A stretch of DNA of 64,000 bases from Desulfovermiculus halophilus DSM 18834 (GTDB lineage: Bacteria; Desulfobacterota; Desulfovibrionia; Desulfovibrionales; Desulfothermaceae): NCBI RefSeq assembly GCF_000620765.1, contig NZ_JIAK01000019.1, forward strand, positions 1-64,000, in the 5' to 3' direction. This document shows positions 50,159-59,250 of this stretch, piece by piece (position 1 is the stretch's first letter; the number at the start of each line of letters is the position of its first letter). A program made the translations under genes and the position numbers. The notes beneath the pieces are model-generated. The model saw only the letters and a program-made list of their open reading frames with translations, was not told where the DNA came from and did not search any database.

Positions 50159-51724
50159 TTGCATTGTCCGGGTTTTCGTTCTACCTTCTCCCGTCCGCAA
50201 GGACAGATCCTCAAGCCAGGATGCAAAACCAAACCGTTATTCGTGCAGGTGTGTGTGCGTACCCCATTTACTCCCAATCCGGCTCATCCCTTTCAGCTGG
50301 TCAAGTTTCTGTCCCTGAGTTCCCTGCTCCTGATCCTGGGCGCTTCGCTGTTCATGGTGGTGGTGATTGGCAATTACGCAGAGAGATCGGTCATGGCCAA
50401 GGATAAGGAATTTTCCCGTTTGTTGGCCGAGAATCTCAATCATCAGATATATCAAAGGTTCACTCTTCCGACTGTTTTGGGGTTCGGCAAGGTGGAGCTG
50501 AAAAACAAGGCCCAGTATGAACGGCTGGACCAGATCATCGAATACACGATCCATGGGTTCAAGATCCTCAAGCTGCGGATATACGATCTCAAGGGCCGGG
50601 TTTCCTATGCAGAAGACAAGGACTTGCTGGGCAAGGATGTTTTGGACCAGCGGGACATAGAGCCCGCCCTGGACGGAGAGACCAGGTATGTGGTCCAGAA
50701 TACATCCCAATCCTGGTGGTCCTATCTGCGGCTCGACCTCCCCCCCCAGAGCTATGTGCTGAAAACCACCTTCCCCCTGCGCACAGAACAGAGTCTTTCC
50801 CCTGCGCATCAGGGGGTGATTATCGGCGTTTTGCAGTTCACCCAGGATATTACCGAGGACTATGAAAAGATACGCTCCTTTCAGGCCCTGGTCACCTCGG
50901 TCATCCTGGTTTCGGCCATGATCCTGTTCTTTCTCCTGTATGTCATTATCCGCCGGGCCGATCGGCTGCTTGGGGAGCGGATCCAGGAGAAGGAACGCCT
51001 GGAGCGGGAGCTGCATCAGAACGAGAAGCTGGCCAGCATGGGACGGATGCTGGCCAGCATCGCCCATGAGATCCGAAATCCGCTGGGCATCATTCAAAGC
51101 AGTGCCGAGCTGTTGGCCAAGCGGTCGGCCAAGGCCGAGGACACGGGGTACAACAGGCTTTCCCAGGCAATCTTTGATGAATCCAGGCGGCTGAGCAGAA
51201 CGGTGAATGACTTTCTGGACTACGCCCGGCCGAAGGAACCGAAGATGAACCCGGTTTCCCTGGGCACAATTATTGGCCAGGCGGTTGAGTTTCTGGATCA
51301 TGAGCTGACCAAGAGCGAGATCCGAATCGTGAACGACGTGCCCCAGACAGCCGTGGTCAGCGGGGACAAAGATCTGTTGTATCGGGCCATATACAATCTG
51401 CTGGCCAATGCCTGCCAGGCCATGCGCGGATCGGGCCGGATCACGGTTGAGTGGAACGAGGAACGCAGGGCGTTGACCATTGATGATCAAGGTCCGGGGT
51501 TTGATACAGACATGGATCAAAAATACGTGGAGCCGTTTTTCACCACCAAAGATACCGGCACCGGACTGGGCTTGGCCATAGTCTCCACCATCATAGGCAA
51601 CCACCGGGCTGAGATGCATCTGGGCAAGAATCCCGACGGCGGGGGCCGGGTGGAAATTGTCTTTCCCCGGGATGCCCGGGAGGAAGGCAACGCGCAACCG
51701 AGCGGCACAGGACCAAAGACATAA
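50159..51724 (+). CDS. Sensor histidine kinase, NtrB-type
   Basis: About 521 residues; start uncertain (TTG 50159 behind GAGGA is used; GTG codons near 50252 are alternatives). Two membrane helices (about 48-68 and 245-265) enclose a periplasmic sensor domain of about 175 residues. Then a coiled linker, the dimerisation box ASIAHEIRNPLG with the phospho-His near 303, N-box NLLANACQAM, G boxes DDQGPGFD and GTGLGLAI. The sensed signal is unknown. The cognate regulator gene starts 12 bases downstream. Confidence 0.92.
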   Translation: MHCPGFRSTFSRPQGQILKPGCKTKPLFVQVCVRTPFTPNPAHPFQLVKFLSLSSLLLILGASLFMVVVIGNYAERSVMAKDKEFSRLLAENLNHQIYQRFTLPTVLGFGKVELKNKAQYERLDQIIEYTIHGFKILKLRIYDLKGRVSYAEDKDLLGKDVLDQRDIEPALDGETRYVVQNTSQSWWSYLRLDLPPQSYVLKTTFPLRTEQSLSPAHQGVIIGVLQFTQDITEDYEKIRSFQALVTSVILVSAMILFFLLYVIIRRADRLLGERIQEKERLERELHQNEKLASMGRMLASIAHEIRNPLGIIQSSAELLAKRSAKAEDTGYNRLSQAIFDESRRLSRTVNDFLDYARPKEPKMNPVSLGTIIGQAVEFLDHELTKSEIRIVNDVPQTAVVSGDKDLLYRAIYNLLANACQAMRGSGRITVEWNEERRALTIDDQGPGFDTDMDQKYVEPFFTTKDTGTGLGLAIVSTIIGNHRAEMHLGKNPDGGGRVEIVFPRDAREEGNAQPSGTGPKT

Positions 51725-51736
51725 GGAACTGCAATC

Positions 51737-53113
51737 ATGCCTGCCCACATATTGGTCATCGACGATGAACAGAACTATCTGCTGCTTCTGGATACCCTGC
51801 TGGCAGACGAGGGCTACAGCCTGACCACGCTGCAGGATCCGGAGCTGGCCCTGGAGTACCTGGTGGAATCGGATGTGGATGTGGTCATCACGGACATGAA
51901 GATGCCCCGGGTCAGCGGTCAGGATGTTTTGGAGCACATAAAGAAGAACTACCCGCATATTCCGGTTCTGATCATGACCGCATACGGGAGCATCGACGGC
52001 GCGGTTCAGGCCATGCGTTGCGGGGCTTTTGACTATATCGCCAAGCCGTTTTCCAACGACGAGCTCCTGCTTTCGGTGCACAAGGCGGTGAAGATGAGCG
52101 AGGCGGAGCAGCAGAACCGTCTCCTCCGCCAAAGCCTGCAGGAGAAGCACGGCTCGCACAATATTATTGGCCGCAGCCAGGGAGTCCGTCAGATTCTGGA
52201 TCTTGTGGCCCGGGTGGCGCCGAGCACAAGCAATGTCTTGATCACCGGGGAGTCCGGGACCGGGAAGGAGCTCATCGCCAAGGCCCTGCACTATGGATCA
52301 AACCGGCAGAACGGACCATTCATCTCGGTCAACTGCATGGCCCTGAACCCCGGAGTCATGGAAAGCGAGCTGTTCGGACACGAAAAGGGGTCGTTCACCG
52401 GAGCGACGGTGAAAAAGAGAGGCCGGTTTGAATTGGCCCATACCGGAACCCTGTTTTTGGATGAAATCGGAGAGCTGTCCTTTGATACGCAGGTCAAGCT
52501 GCTGCGGGTGATTCAGGAACACTCCTTTGAGCGGGTGGGGGGCAGTGAATCAATCCATGTGGACATCAGGCTGGTGGCGGCGACGAACAAGGATCTGCAG
52601 CAGGAAGTGGAGGAAGGAAGGTTCCGGGAAGATCTTTTTTATCGCTTGAACGTGGTCAATATCCACATCCCTCCCTTGCGGGAGCGGGTGGAGGACATCC
52701 CCCTGCTGGCAGCCCATTTTCTGCATACCTTCAGCCAGGAGAACAATAAGGATGTGCAGGGGTTTTCTCCCCAGGCCATGCAGGCCCTGACCGCGTATCA
52801 TTGGCCGGGGAATGTGCGGCAGCTGGAGAACATCGTCGAGCGGTGCGTGGTCCTGGCCCGGGGGGCGACCATCGGACTGGAGGACCTGCCCGCTGAGTTC
52901 AAGGAAGAGTCCACTCAATACAAGAGCGCCGCAGATCTTTTGCCCACAGAGATTAATCTGGGGGAAACCCTGGAAAAGATTGAGGCCGCCCTCATCCGCA
53001 GGGCCCTGGTCCGCAGCAACTTCGTGCAGGTGAAGGCGGCGGAAACGCTGGGGATTTCCAAGAGCCTTTTGCAGTACAAGCTGAAAAAATACAATATTTC
53101 CGGAAAGCAGTAG
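51737..53113 (+). CDS. Sigma-54-dependent response regulator, NtrC family
   Basis: 458 residues. Receiver domain with phospho-acceptor D53 (ITDMKMPRV); AAA+ domain with Walker A GESGTGKE (171-178), the sigma-54 contact loop as GSFTGA (218-223) rather than the commoner GAFTGA, Walker [10 protein letters not shown]; Fis-type HTH at the end ([21 protein letters not shown]). It should activate sigma-54 promoters when phosphorylated by the upstream kinase. The helicase gene starts 4 bases after its stop. Confidence 0.95.
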   Translation: MPAHILVIDDEQNYLLLLDTLLADEGYSLTTLQDPELALEYLVESDVDVVITDMKMPRVSGQDVLEHIKKNYPHIPVLIMTAYGSIDGAVQAMRCGAFDYIAKPFSNDELLLSVHKAVKMSEAEQQNRLLRQSLQEKHGSHNIIGRSQGVRQILDLVARVAPSTSNVLITGESGTGKELIAKALHYGSNRQNGPFISVNCMALNPGVMESELFGHEKGSFTGATVKKRGRFELAHTGTLFLDEIGELSFDTQVKLLRVIQEHSFERVGGSESIHVDIRLVAATNKDLQQEVEEGRFREDLFYRLNVVNIHIPPLRERVEDIPLLAAHFLHTFSQENNKDVQGFSPQAMQALTAYHWPGNVRQLENIVERCVVLARGATIGLEDLPAEFKEESTQYKSAADLLPTEINLGETLEKIEAALIRRALVRSNFVQVKAAETLGISKSLLQYKLKKYNISGKQ

Positions 53114-53117
53114 CTTC

Positions 53118-56015
53118 ATGCACGCATCAATTCAGGCCTTTGTCCAGGATCTGCAGGACATGGAGCAGGTGGGCCCGCATATTGTGCATCAGGAGGTGTT
53201 CCCCGGATCTCCTGCTGCTGTTCAGGACGTGCACGCACCGTGGCCTGCTGAGATCCAGTCCCTGCTTGAGACCATGCACATTCACGGCCTGTACTCCCAC
53301 CAGGCCCGGGCCATTGATGCCGTCCGGAACGGACGGCACACAGTGATTGCTACGCCCACGGCCAGCGGCAAGAGCCTGATCTATTCCCTTCCTGTCCTGG
53401 AGCGGATTGCCAGGAATCCGATGAGCCGCTCCTTGTTCCTGTTTCCCCTCAAGGCCCTGGCCCAGGATCAACTGCGGGGCATAACGGATATGACCGCAGA
53501 GTGGACCGGCGCAGACAGACCCCGGGCCGCGGTGTACGACGGAGACACCCCTGCCCCTCAGCGGGCGGCGGTGCGCAGGCAGCTGCCGCATATGCTCTTG
53601 ACCAACCCGGAGATGCTTCACCTCAGTCTTTTGTCCTCCCACCGGAAGTGGGCCGGATTGTGGTCCAACCTGGACTTTGTAGTCGTGGACGAGGTGCACA
53701 CCTATCGGGGGGTGATGGGCTCGAATATGGCCTGGGTGTTTCGCCGCCTGCTGCGCATCTGCGCCGAGTACGGGGCCCGGCCGACCTTTGTGTTCTGCTC
53801 CGCCACCATCGGCAATCCGGGCCAACTGGCCCAGAATCTGACCGGGCTTCCGGTTCAGGTGGTGGAGAAGAGCGGAGCCCCCCAGGGACAGCGCTATTTC
53901 CTGTTCATCAATCCCTTGCACGGAGCGGCCCAAAGCGCCCTGCATCTGCTCCAGGCCAGCCTGGACAGGGGGTTGCGGACCATTGTCTATACCCAGTCCC
54001 GGAAGATGACCGAGCTCATCGCCCTGTGGGCCAAGCGGCGATGCCCGGAGCAGGCCAAGCGGATCAGCGCCTATCGCTCCGGCTTTCTTCCCCGGGAGCG
54101 CCGGGAGATCGAGGACATGATGAGCCAGGGGGAGATTCTGGCCGTGATCGCCACCAGTGCTCTGGAGCTGGGCATCGATATCGGAGGGCTGGATGTGTGT
54201 ATCCTGGTCGGATACCCAGGTTCGATAATGGCCACCTGGCAGCGGGGAGGCCGGGTCGGACGCCAACAACAGGACAGTCTGGTCGCTCTGATCGGACACG
54301 AGGATAATCTGGACCAGTATTTCATGGCTCATCCCCAGCGCTTTTTTCAGCTCCCCCCGGAAGATGCTGTGATCAATCCGCACAATCCGGTGATTATGGA
54401 TACCCATATCCAATGCGCCGCTTCGGATAAGGCCCTGCACAGAGAAGAGCCCATGCTGGCGGAATCCGGGGTTGAGGATGCGGTGTCCAGACTCCTGGAC
54501 AGGGAGCTTCTGGGGCGGAGCAGGGACGGGCAATTGCTGTATGCCCTGGATCCTCAGGTGGCTGGCCGGGTCAATCTCCGGGGGTCGGGGCGGAATTTGA
54601 GCATTCTGGATCAGTCCCAGGGCAGAGTCATCGGGAGCATCGATCATTTCCGGGCCTGCCAGGAGACCCATCCCGGGGCGGTGTATCTGCACCGGGGAAA
54701 GACCTATGTCATTGAAGACCTGCAGGCCGAGAACGGTGCGGTTCTGGCCCGGCCGGACAAGGTGAACTACTATACCCGGGTGCGCACGGAAAAGGAGACC
54801 GAGATCCTTTCCCAGGAGGCAAGTGCCCAGATAGGGGAGGCCCAGGTTTCCTGCGGGCGTCTGCGGGTGACAGTGCACATAATCGGATACGAAAAGCGCC
54901 TGACCCGGGGCCACAGACTGGTGGACGTGGTTCCCCTGGATCTGGACCCCTTTGTGTTTGAAACCGATGGTCTCTGGCTGCAGATCAGCTCCGGGATACG
55001 GGAAAGGATCGAGGCTGAAAGCATGCATTTCATGGGCGGCATCCATGCCCTGGAGCACGCCATGATCGGGCTCATGCCCCTGCTGGTCCTGGCCGACCGC
55101 AATGACCTGGGCGGGATTGCCCAGCCCTATCATCAGGCTTTGGGAACGGCGGCGGTCTTTGTCTACGATGGTATTCCGGGCGGGGTTGGATTGACCAGGC
55201 AGGCCTTTACCAAGGTCCGCTCTCTCCTGGAGCAGACCCTGCACGCGGTGACAAGCTGTTCCTGTGAGGCCGGGTGCCCTGCCTGTGTGCACTCCCCGAA
55301 ATGCGGGGCAGGAAATCGTCCCCTGGACAAGACTGCGGCGGTTCACATCCTCTCTTTGTGCCTTGGACGGTCGGTTTCAACGGGGCAGACCACAGGGGCC
55401 CGGGTACGGGAGGCCGGTGCAAGGCAGCAGAAGCTGGGCGGGTCAGAGCAGCAGGTGAGGTTTGCGGTCTTTGACCTGGAGACCCAGCGTTCGGCCCAGG
55501 AAGTGGGAGGATGGAACAGGGCCTCTGAGATGGGGGTCAGCGCCGCTGTGCTCTATGACAGCCAGAGCAAGGAATTCGTGCGCTATACCGAAGAGGAGGT
55601 CCCGAAGCTGATCAGTCAGCTGCACGAAGTGGACCTGGTGATTGGCTTTAATGTCCTTCGTTTTGACTACCAGGTGTTGCGCGCCTATACCCGCACCTCC
55701 CTCCAGCGCCTGCCCACCCTGGATCTTTTGCAGAGCATCAGGTCCCGTCTGGGCTATGGCCTGTCCTTGGATCATGTGGCCGGAGCCACCCTGGGGACAT
55801 CGAAGATCGGCAACGGGATGCAGGCGGTGCGCTGGTGGAAGCAAGGAAAGATGGAGAAGCTCCTGGATTATTGCCAGGAGGATGTCGCCCTGACCCTGGG
55901 GCTGTATATGCACGGCCGGGACAACGGCCATATCCTGTTTCAGAACAAGGCCGGAAAGCTGGTCAAGCTGGCTGTGGATTGGCCGGGTCCGATCGAGAGG
56001 AAGGATAAGGGATGA
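53118..56015 (+). CDS. Fused MrfA-type helicase and MrfB-type exonuclease
   Basis: 965 residues. Superfamily 2 helicase: Walker A TPTASGKS (79-86), DEVH (191-194), SATIGNPG, and helicase C motifs (VIATSALELGIDIGGLD, QRGGRVGRQQQD). DUF1998-type region with four Cys around 714-730 (CSCEAGCPACVHSPKC), as in MrfA/YprA. From about 780 a DEDD exonuclease of the YprB/MrfB type: FAVFDLET, IGFNVLRFDYQVL and LDYCQEDVALT. In Bacillus these are two proteins (MrfA, MrfB) that remove mitomycin-type DNA damage. It follows the response regulator by 4 bases. Confidence 0.88.
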   Translation: MHASIQAFVQDLQDMEQVGPHIVHQEVFPGSPAAVQDVHAPWPAEIQSLLETMHIHGLYSHQARAIDAVRNGRHTVIATPTASGKSLIYSLPVLERIARNPMSRSLFLFPLKALAQDQLRGITDMTAEWTGADRPRAAVYDGDTPAPQRAAVRRQLPHMLLTNPEMLHLSLLSSHRKWAGLWSNLDFVVVDEVHTYRGVMGSNMAWVFRRLLRICAEYGARPTFVFCSATIGNPGQLAQNLTGLPVQVVEKSGAPQGQRYFLFINPLHGAAQSALHLLQASLDRGLRTIVYTQSRKMTELIALWAKRRCPEQAKRISAYRSGFLPRERREIEDMMSQGEILAVIATSALELGIDIGGLDVCILVGYPGSIMATWQRGGRVGRQQQDSLVALIGHEDNLDQYFMAHPQRFFQLPPEDAVINPHNPVIMDTHIQCAASDKALHREEPMLAESGVEDAVSRLLDRELLGRSRDGQLLYALDPQVAGRVNLRGSGRNLSILDQSQGRVIGSIDHFRACQETHPGAVYLHRGKTYVIEDLQAENGAVLARPDKVNYYTRVRTEKETEILSQEASAQIGEAQVSCGRLRVTVHIIGYEKRLTRGHRLVDVVPLDLDPFVFETDGLWLQISSGIRERIEAESMHFMGGIHALEHAMIGLMPLLVLADRNDLGGIAQPYHQALGTAAVFVYDGIPGGVGLTRQAFTKVRSLLEQTLHAVTSCSCEAGCPACVHSPKCGAGNRPLDKTAAVHILSLCLGRSVSTGQTTGARVREAGARQQKLGGSEQQVRFAVFDLETQRSAQEVGGWNRASEMGVSAAVLYDSQSKEFVRYTEEEVPKLISQLHEVDLVIGFNVLRFDYQVLRAYTRTSLQRLPTLDLLQSIRSRLGYGLSLDHVAGATLGTSKIGNGMQAVRWWKQGKMEKLLDYCQEDVALTLGLYMHGRDNGHILFQNKAGKLVKLAVDWPGPIERKDKG

Positions 56016-56054
56016 GGGGGCTCAGTTCAGCACACGACAGTCCTGAACGTTATT

Positions 56055-56085
56055 GGGGTCTTCGACGTGGTCTGTGGATTTACTC
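56055..56085. repeat. Single end of the MITE-like element
   Basis: GTCTTCGACGTGGTCTGTGG plus ATTTACTC matches the outer end of the element at 39194; the opposite end was not found here. Confidence 0.5.
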
Positions 56086-56131
56086 TATGGGTGCGAAATG
56101 TTCTTTGCATTGCGCTCCCATACTTCCATCC

Positions 56132-56163
56132 GGCCCTCCCGCCGGGAGCGCGGGAGGGCCGGA
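56132..56163. terminator. GC-rich hairpin between convergent genes
   Basis: Arms CCGGCCCTCCC and GGGAGGGCCGG around a 10-base loop, in the gap between the helicase gene (plus) and the MetE-like gene (minus). No T-run, but the position fits a shared terminator. Confidence 0.6.
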
Positions 56164-56189
56164 TGGGTCATGAATTCCGGGAAGAATCC

Positions 56190-57269
56190 TCAGGCCTGCA
56201 GCTCTTGGCGCAGGGCCCGGGAGACCTCTTTGGTCAGGGTGAGCACCTTTTGGGCGTGCTCAGCCGACAGTGACCCGGTTCCACAGCTGGGGGTGATCAG
56301 GGATTGGGCCAACAGCTTGCTGCGGTCTATGCCCAGTTCCACCAAGTGGTCAATCTTGGATTGAAGCTGAGAAAGCAGGGACTGGGCGGTCTCTCGGTCG
56401 ATGTTTTCCGGCTCCAGGGTGGGGACGATTCCCCAGGCGATGATGCCGCCCCGGTCCAGGAATCTGGTCAGGTCCTGACTGAAGATGGCCAGCTTGTCGA
56501 AATAGGTATAGGCATCGAAGCTTAAGATGTCGGCCTTGGAATCCAGGATCACGGACCAGTCGGCGTTGGCGCAGACATGGACCCCGGCCAGCCCGTTGCG
56601 CTGATGGATCTGATCGATGATTTCATTCAGGCTGTCCAGGACGTCCTGCTTGGAGATGCTGATGAACTCAGAGGAGCCGAATCCGGCCAGGGCCGGTTCA
56701 TCCAGAAAGAGGATCACCGGGACGTTGAACTGGCGCAAGTGTTCCACCTGCCAAGCTGCCTTCATGGCCAAGAGCTTGACCGCAGCGTCCCGGAGCTGAT
56801 CGTCGTAGAAAACAGCCCGCTTGTCCTGATCCTTGACTCCGGTGGCAAAGGTAATCGGACCAGTTATCTGTCCCTTGACCGCAAAGAGCTCCGGACCGGA
56901 GTCCCTGAGCATCCGGATCAGGGTGGAAAAACCCTTGGCCCGTGCATCGTCGAGGACAAAGCGGGTCTGGTCCAGGGACTGTCCGCCCTCAGTCACCGCC
57001 ATGTACTCTTCGTAGAAGGAGACCAGCTCGGATTCAAAGGATTCCGAGGAGGTATCCACGTACTCCCGCTCTTCGGACGTTGTGTGCCCGGGCATCCCCG
57101 GCAGGAATTGGGCCATCATCCCCTCCTGGCTGTAGACGGGGAGCTGGGCCCAGATGGGGATGTCCGGTGTAGCGTCCAGGATGAGCTCAGTTGCCTCGCG
57201 GTGATCCTCCAAAGGGATGCTGCCGATAAGCAGGGGACGGCAGAAGGGCAAAAATGCTGTCTGATTCAT
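56190..57269 (-). CDS. MetE-like methyltransferase (core-MetE/UroD superfamily)
   Basis: 359 residues, matching only the C-terminal catalytic barrel of cobalamin-independent methionine synthase. Zinc ligand candidates: His and Cys in GVHVCANADW, Cys in TPSCGTGSL, and FLDEPALAGFGSSEF for substrate. Such short forms are found in archaea and anaerobes, where the methyl donor may be a corrinoid protein rather than folate. It is the last gene of a minus-strand group with a betaine-type methyltransferase, an adenosine-kinase-like protein and MetK, so methionine regeneration is the likely role. Confidence 0.75.
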   Translation of the reverse strand: MNQTAFLPFCRPLLIGSIPLEDHREATELILDATPDIPIWAQLPVYSQEGMMAQFLPGMPGHTTSEEREYVDTSSESFESELVSFYEEYMAVTEGGQSLDQTRFVLDDARAKGFSTLIRMLRDSGPELFAVKGQITGPITFATGVKDQDKRAVFYDDQLRDAAVKLLAMKAAWQVEHLRQFNVPVILFLDEPALAGFGSSEFISISKQDVLDSLNEIIDQIHQRNGLAGVHVCANADWSVILDSKADILSFDAYTYFDKLAIFSQDLTRFLDRGGIIAWGIVPTLEPENIDRETAQSLLSQLQSKIDHLVELGIDRSKLLAQSLITPSCGTGSLSAEHAQKVLTLTKEVSRALRQELQA

Positions 57270-57329
57270 GGGATATCACCTCTTATCTCTCATTCCAGGG
57301 CATGGAATACAGATGAGTCGTGGGTTGCG

Positions 57330-58166
57330 CTATTTCTTGCGGAAATGGAAGATGCCCCAGGTGAGATGGGCATAGGTGCCCCCGAGGACCCAGTTCTTCA
57401 GACCTTCCTTCATGTGCTGGATATAGCCGTCGCTGACCCCGTTGGCTTTGAGCTCCTGTTCCCTGGCCGTGGTCTCTTCCAAGACCTTGGCGTAGTGGTT
57501 GACCAGCTGCTGGGGCTGGTTTTCGTAGCCGAGGACCTCCAGACCAACCTCTTCTGCGGTTTGGCAGTAGAAGCTGGGAGTTGCCAGGGATTCCAGGAAG
57601 ATGCGCTTCAGGATGGGGTCCAGAAACTGCTGGTAGCAGTCCTCGGTCTGCATGGGGTCGGTGAAGATCATCTCCCCTCCGGGTTTTAGAACCCGGCCGG
57701 CCTCGGACAGGACCTGCCTGCGGTCCCCGCTGTGCAGGATGGCATCCTGAGACCAGATTAGATCAAAGGAGGCATCCGGCTTGGGGATGGATTCAAAGTT
57801 GCCGTCGATGACTTCAATCAGGTCGTCGACACCCTGCTCCGCGTTCATCTTTCGATGCCGCTCGTTTTCCACCTCGCTCAAGTTCAAGGCCACCGACCTG
57901 CATCCGTAGGTCTTGCTCAAATATCTGACGCTGCCGCCAATTCCGGCCCCCAGATCCAGGATCGTGGACTTGTCATTCAGGTAGGAGGCCAAGGCAGCCA
58001 TTTTCTGCACCGTCCGCCGGCTGGCGTCGAAAATGCTGTCTTCAGGCAGACGGTAGGTGCCTATGTGCAGGTCCTCGCCTCCCCAAATGGTTGCGTAGAA
58101 TATATCTGCATCGTGACTGTTGTAGTATTCCCTGGCTGTTTCCACGGCTTTTGATGTATCGCTCAT
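57330..58166 (-). CDS. Sarcosine/dimethylglycine N-methyltransferase (glycine betaine synthesis)
   Basis: 278 residues. Class I SAM-dependent methyltransferase: motif I ILDLGAGIGGSVRYL (69-83), SFDLIWSQDAILHSGDR, GRVLKPGGEMIFTDPMQ. The N-terminal AREYYNSHDADIFYATIWGGEDLHIGTY strongly recalls the SDMT enzymes of halophiles such as Ectothiorhodospira, which turn sarcosine and dimethylglycine into glycine betaine. The first enzyme of that path (glycine/sarcosine methyltransferase) is not in the window. Context with MetK and the adenosine-kinase-like gene supports a high demand for SAM. Confidence 0.85.
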   Translation of the reverse strand: MSDTSKAVETAREYYNSHDADIFYATIWGGEDLHIGTYRLPEDSIFDASRRTVQKMAALASYLNDKSTILDLGAGIGGSVRYLSKTYGCRSVALNLSEVENERHRKMNAEQGVDDLIEVIDGNFESIPKPDASFDLIWSQDAILHSGDRRQVLSEAGRVLKPGGEMIFTDPMQTEDCYQQFLDPILKRIFLESLATPSFYCQTAEEVGLEVLGYENQPQQLVNHYAKVLEETTAREQELKANGVSDGYIQHMKEGLKNWVLGGTYAHLTWGIFHFRKK

Positions 58167-58193
58167 AGCGGGTTTCCTCCTCTCTTGGCCTCC

Positions 58194-59120
58194 CTACTTG
58201 TAGGCGGAGGCGTATCGATCCCAGAACTGATCCACGGTAAACCGATGTTCCTGGGTGCCCTTGTGCTCGACGCAGAAGCTGGCGCAGGTGGCCCCTAGCT
58301 TTGCTGCCTCTGGAAGGTCCTTGTCCGTGCGCAGGCCCTTGATCAGCCCGGAGCGGAAGGCGTCCCCGCAACCGGTGGGATCCTGGGCGTCCTTGACCTT
58401 GACTGCTGGGATCCGCTGCTCCGAGTTTCGGTCGGTGACAATGCATCCTTCTTCACCCAGGGTGGTGACAATGGCTGAGCACAGATCGAGCAGGCCGTTC
58501 TTGTCCAGGCCGGTGGCTTCCATGATCAGGCTCAGCTCATAGTCGTTGGCGATCAGGATCCGGGAGCCCTGGATCATGGATGTGAGCTGGGCACCGGAAA
58601 AGGCCGGGATGTTCTGCCCCGGGTCGAAGATGAAGGGGATGCCCTTTTCCCGGTAGATTTCCGGGTATTTCTGCATGTCTTCCAGGTTTCCGGGGGAAAC
58701 GATGGCCAACCCGGATCGGGTGTTGAATTCAGTGAACTGCCCGTTGGTGGACACGTTCATGGCCCCGGGATTAAAGGCCGTGATCTGGTTGTCGGAATGA
58801 TCAGTAGTGATATAGGCACTGGCGGTCGGCGAATCTTGGACCACCTGGATCCCGTCCTGGCGTATTCCATGCTTGGTCAGCCATTTCTGGTAGCGCTCGA
58901 AGTCGCTGCCGGCGGTGGCTAAAATAGTGGCCTCCTCATCCAACAGGGCCAGGGAATAGGCGATATTCCCGGCTGTGCCCCCGAAGCGCTCCTCCAGGTC
59001 ATTGACCAGGAAACAGACATTTAAGATGTGGAGCTTGTCGGGCAGGATATGGTTGGAGAATTTGTCCGGAAAATTCATGATCCGGTCATAGGCCAAGGAG
59101 CCGGAAATATATATGCTCAT
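58194..59120 (-). CDS. PfkB-family kinase, adenosine-kinase-like
   Basis: 308 residues of the ribokinase/PfkB fold. N-terminal ISGSLAYDRIMNFPDKFS and FGGTAGNIAYSLALL, and the C-terminal active site DPTGCGDAFRSGL with the catalytic Asp. In this setting the probable substrate is adenosine released from S-adenosylhomocysteine, which would relieve product inhibition of methyltransferases. Another nucleoside or sugar is possible. 27 bases separate it from the methyltransferase gene. Confidence 0.82.
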   Translation of the reverse strand: MSIYISGSLAYDRIMNFPDKFSNHILPDKLHILNVCFLVNDLEERFGGTAGNIAYSLALLDEEATILATAGSDFERYQKWLTKHGIRQDGIQVVQDSPTASAYITTDHSDNQITAFNPGAMNVSTNGQFTEFNTRSGLAIVSPGNLEDMQKYPEIYREKGIPFIFDPGQNIPAFSGAQLTSMIQGSRILIANDYELSLIMEATGLDKNGLLDLCSAIVTTLGEEGCIVTDRNSEQRIPAVKVKDAQDPTGCGDAFRSGLIKGLRTDKDLPEAAKLGATCASFCVEHKGTQEHRFTVDQFWDRYASAYK

Positions 59121-59184
59121 AGGTCTCTTCCCATGTTGGGGTGCAGGTTAATCGGGGTCATGCTCTGAGCCCAGAAGTCAAAAG

Positions 59185-59219
59185 GGACAGCGCCGCCCGT
59201 GATCTCGGCGGCGCTGTCC
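59185..59219 (-). terminator. Hairpin between metK and the kinase gene
   Basis: Perfect 13-bp stem GGACAGCGCCGCC / GGCGGCGCTGTCC with a 9-base loop; on the minus strand CTTTT follows. It may end most metK transcripts, leaving partial read-through into the kinase-methyltransferase-MetE genes. Confidence 0.8.
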
Positions 59220-59250
59220 TTGCTGGGCTGTGCGGCTGGGCCTTAGCTGC

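Noticed and set aside
50237-52291. A 684-codon minus-strand frame opposite the two-component genes.
   Set aside because: Antisense shadow caused by high GC; the plus-strand genes show full domain sets.
53127-55346. A 739-codon minus-strand frame opposite the helicase gene.
   Set aside because: Antisense shadow without any domain; the helicase motifs on the plus strand are clear.
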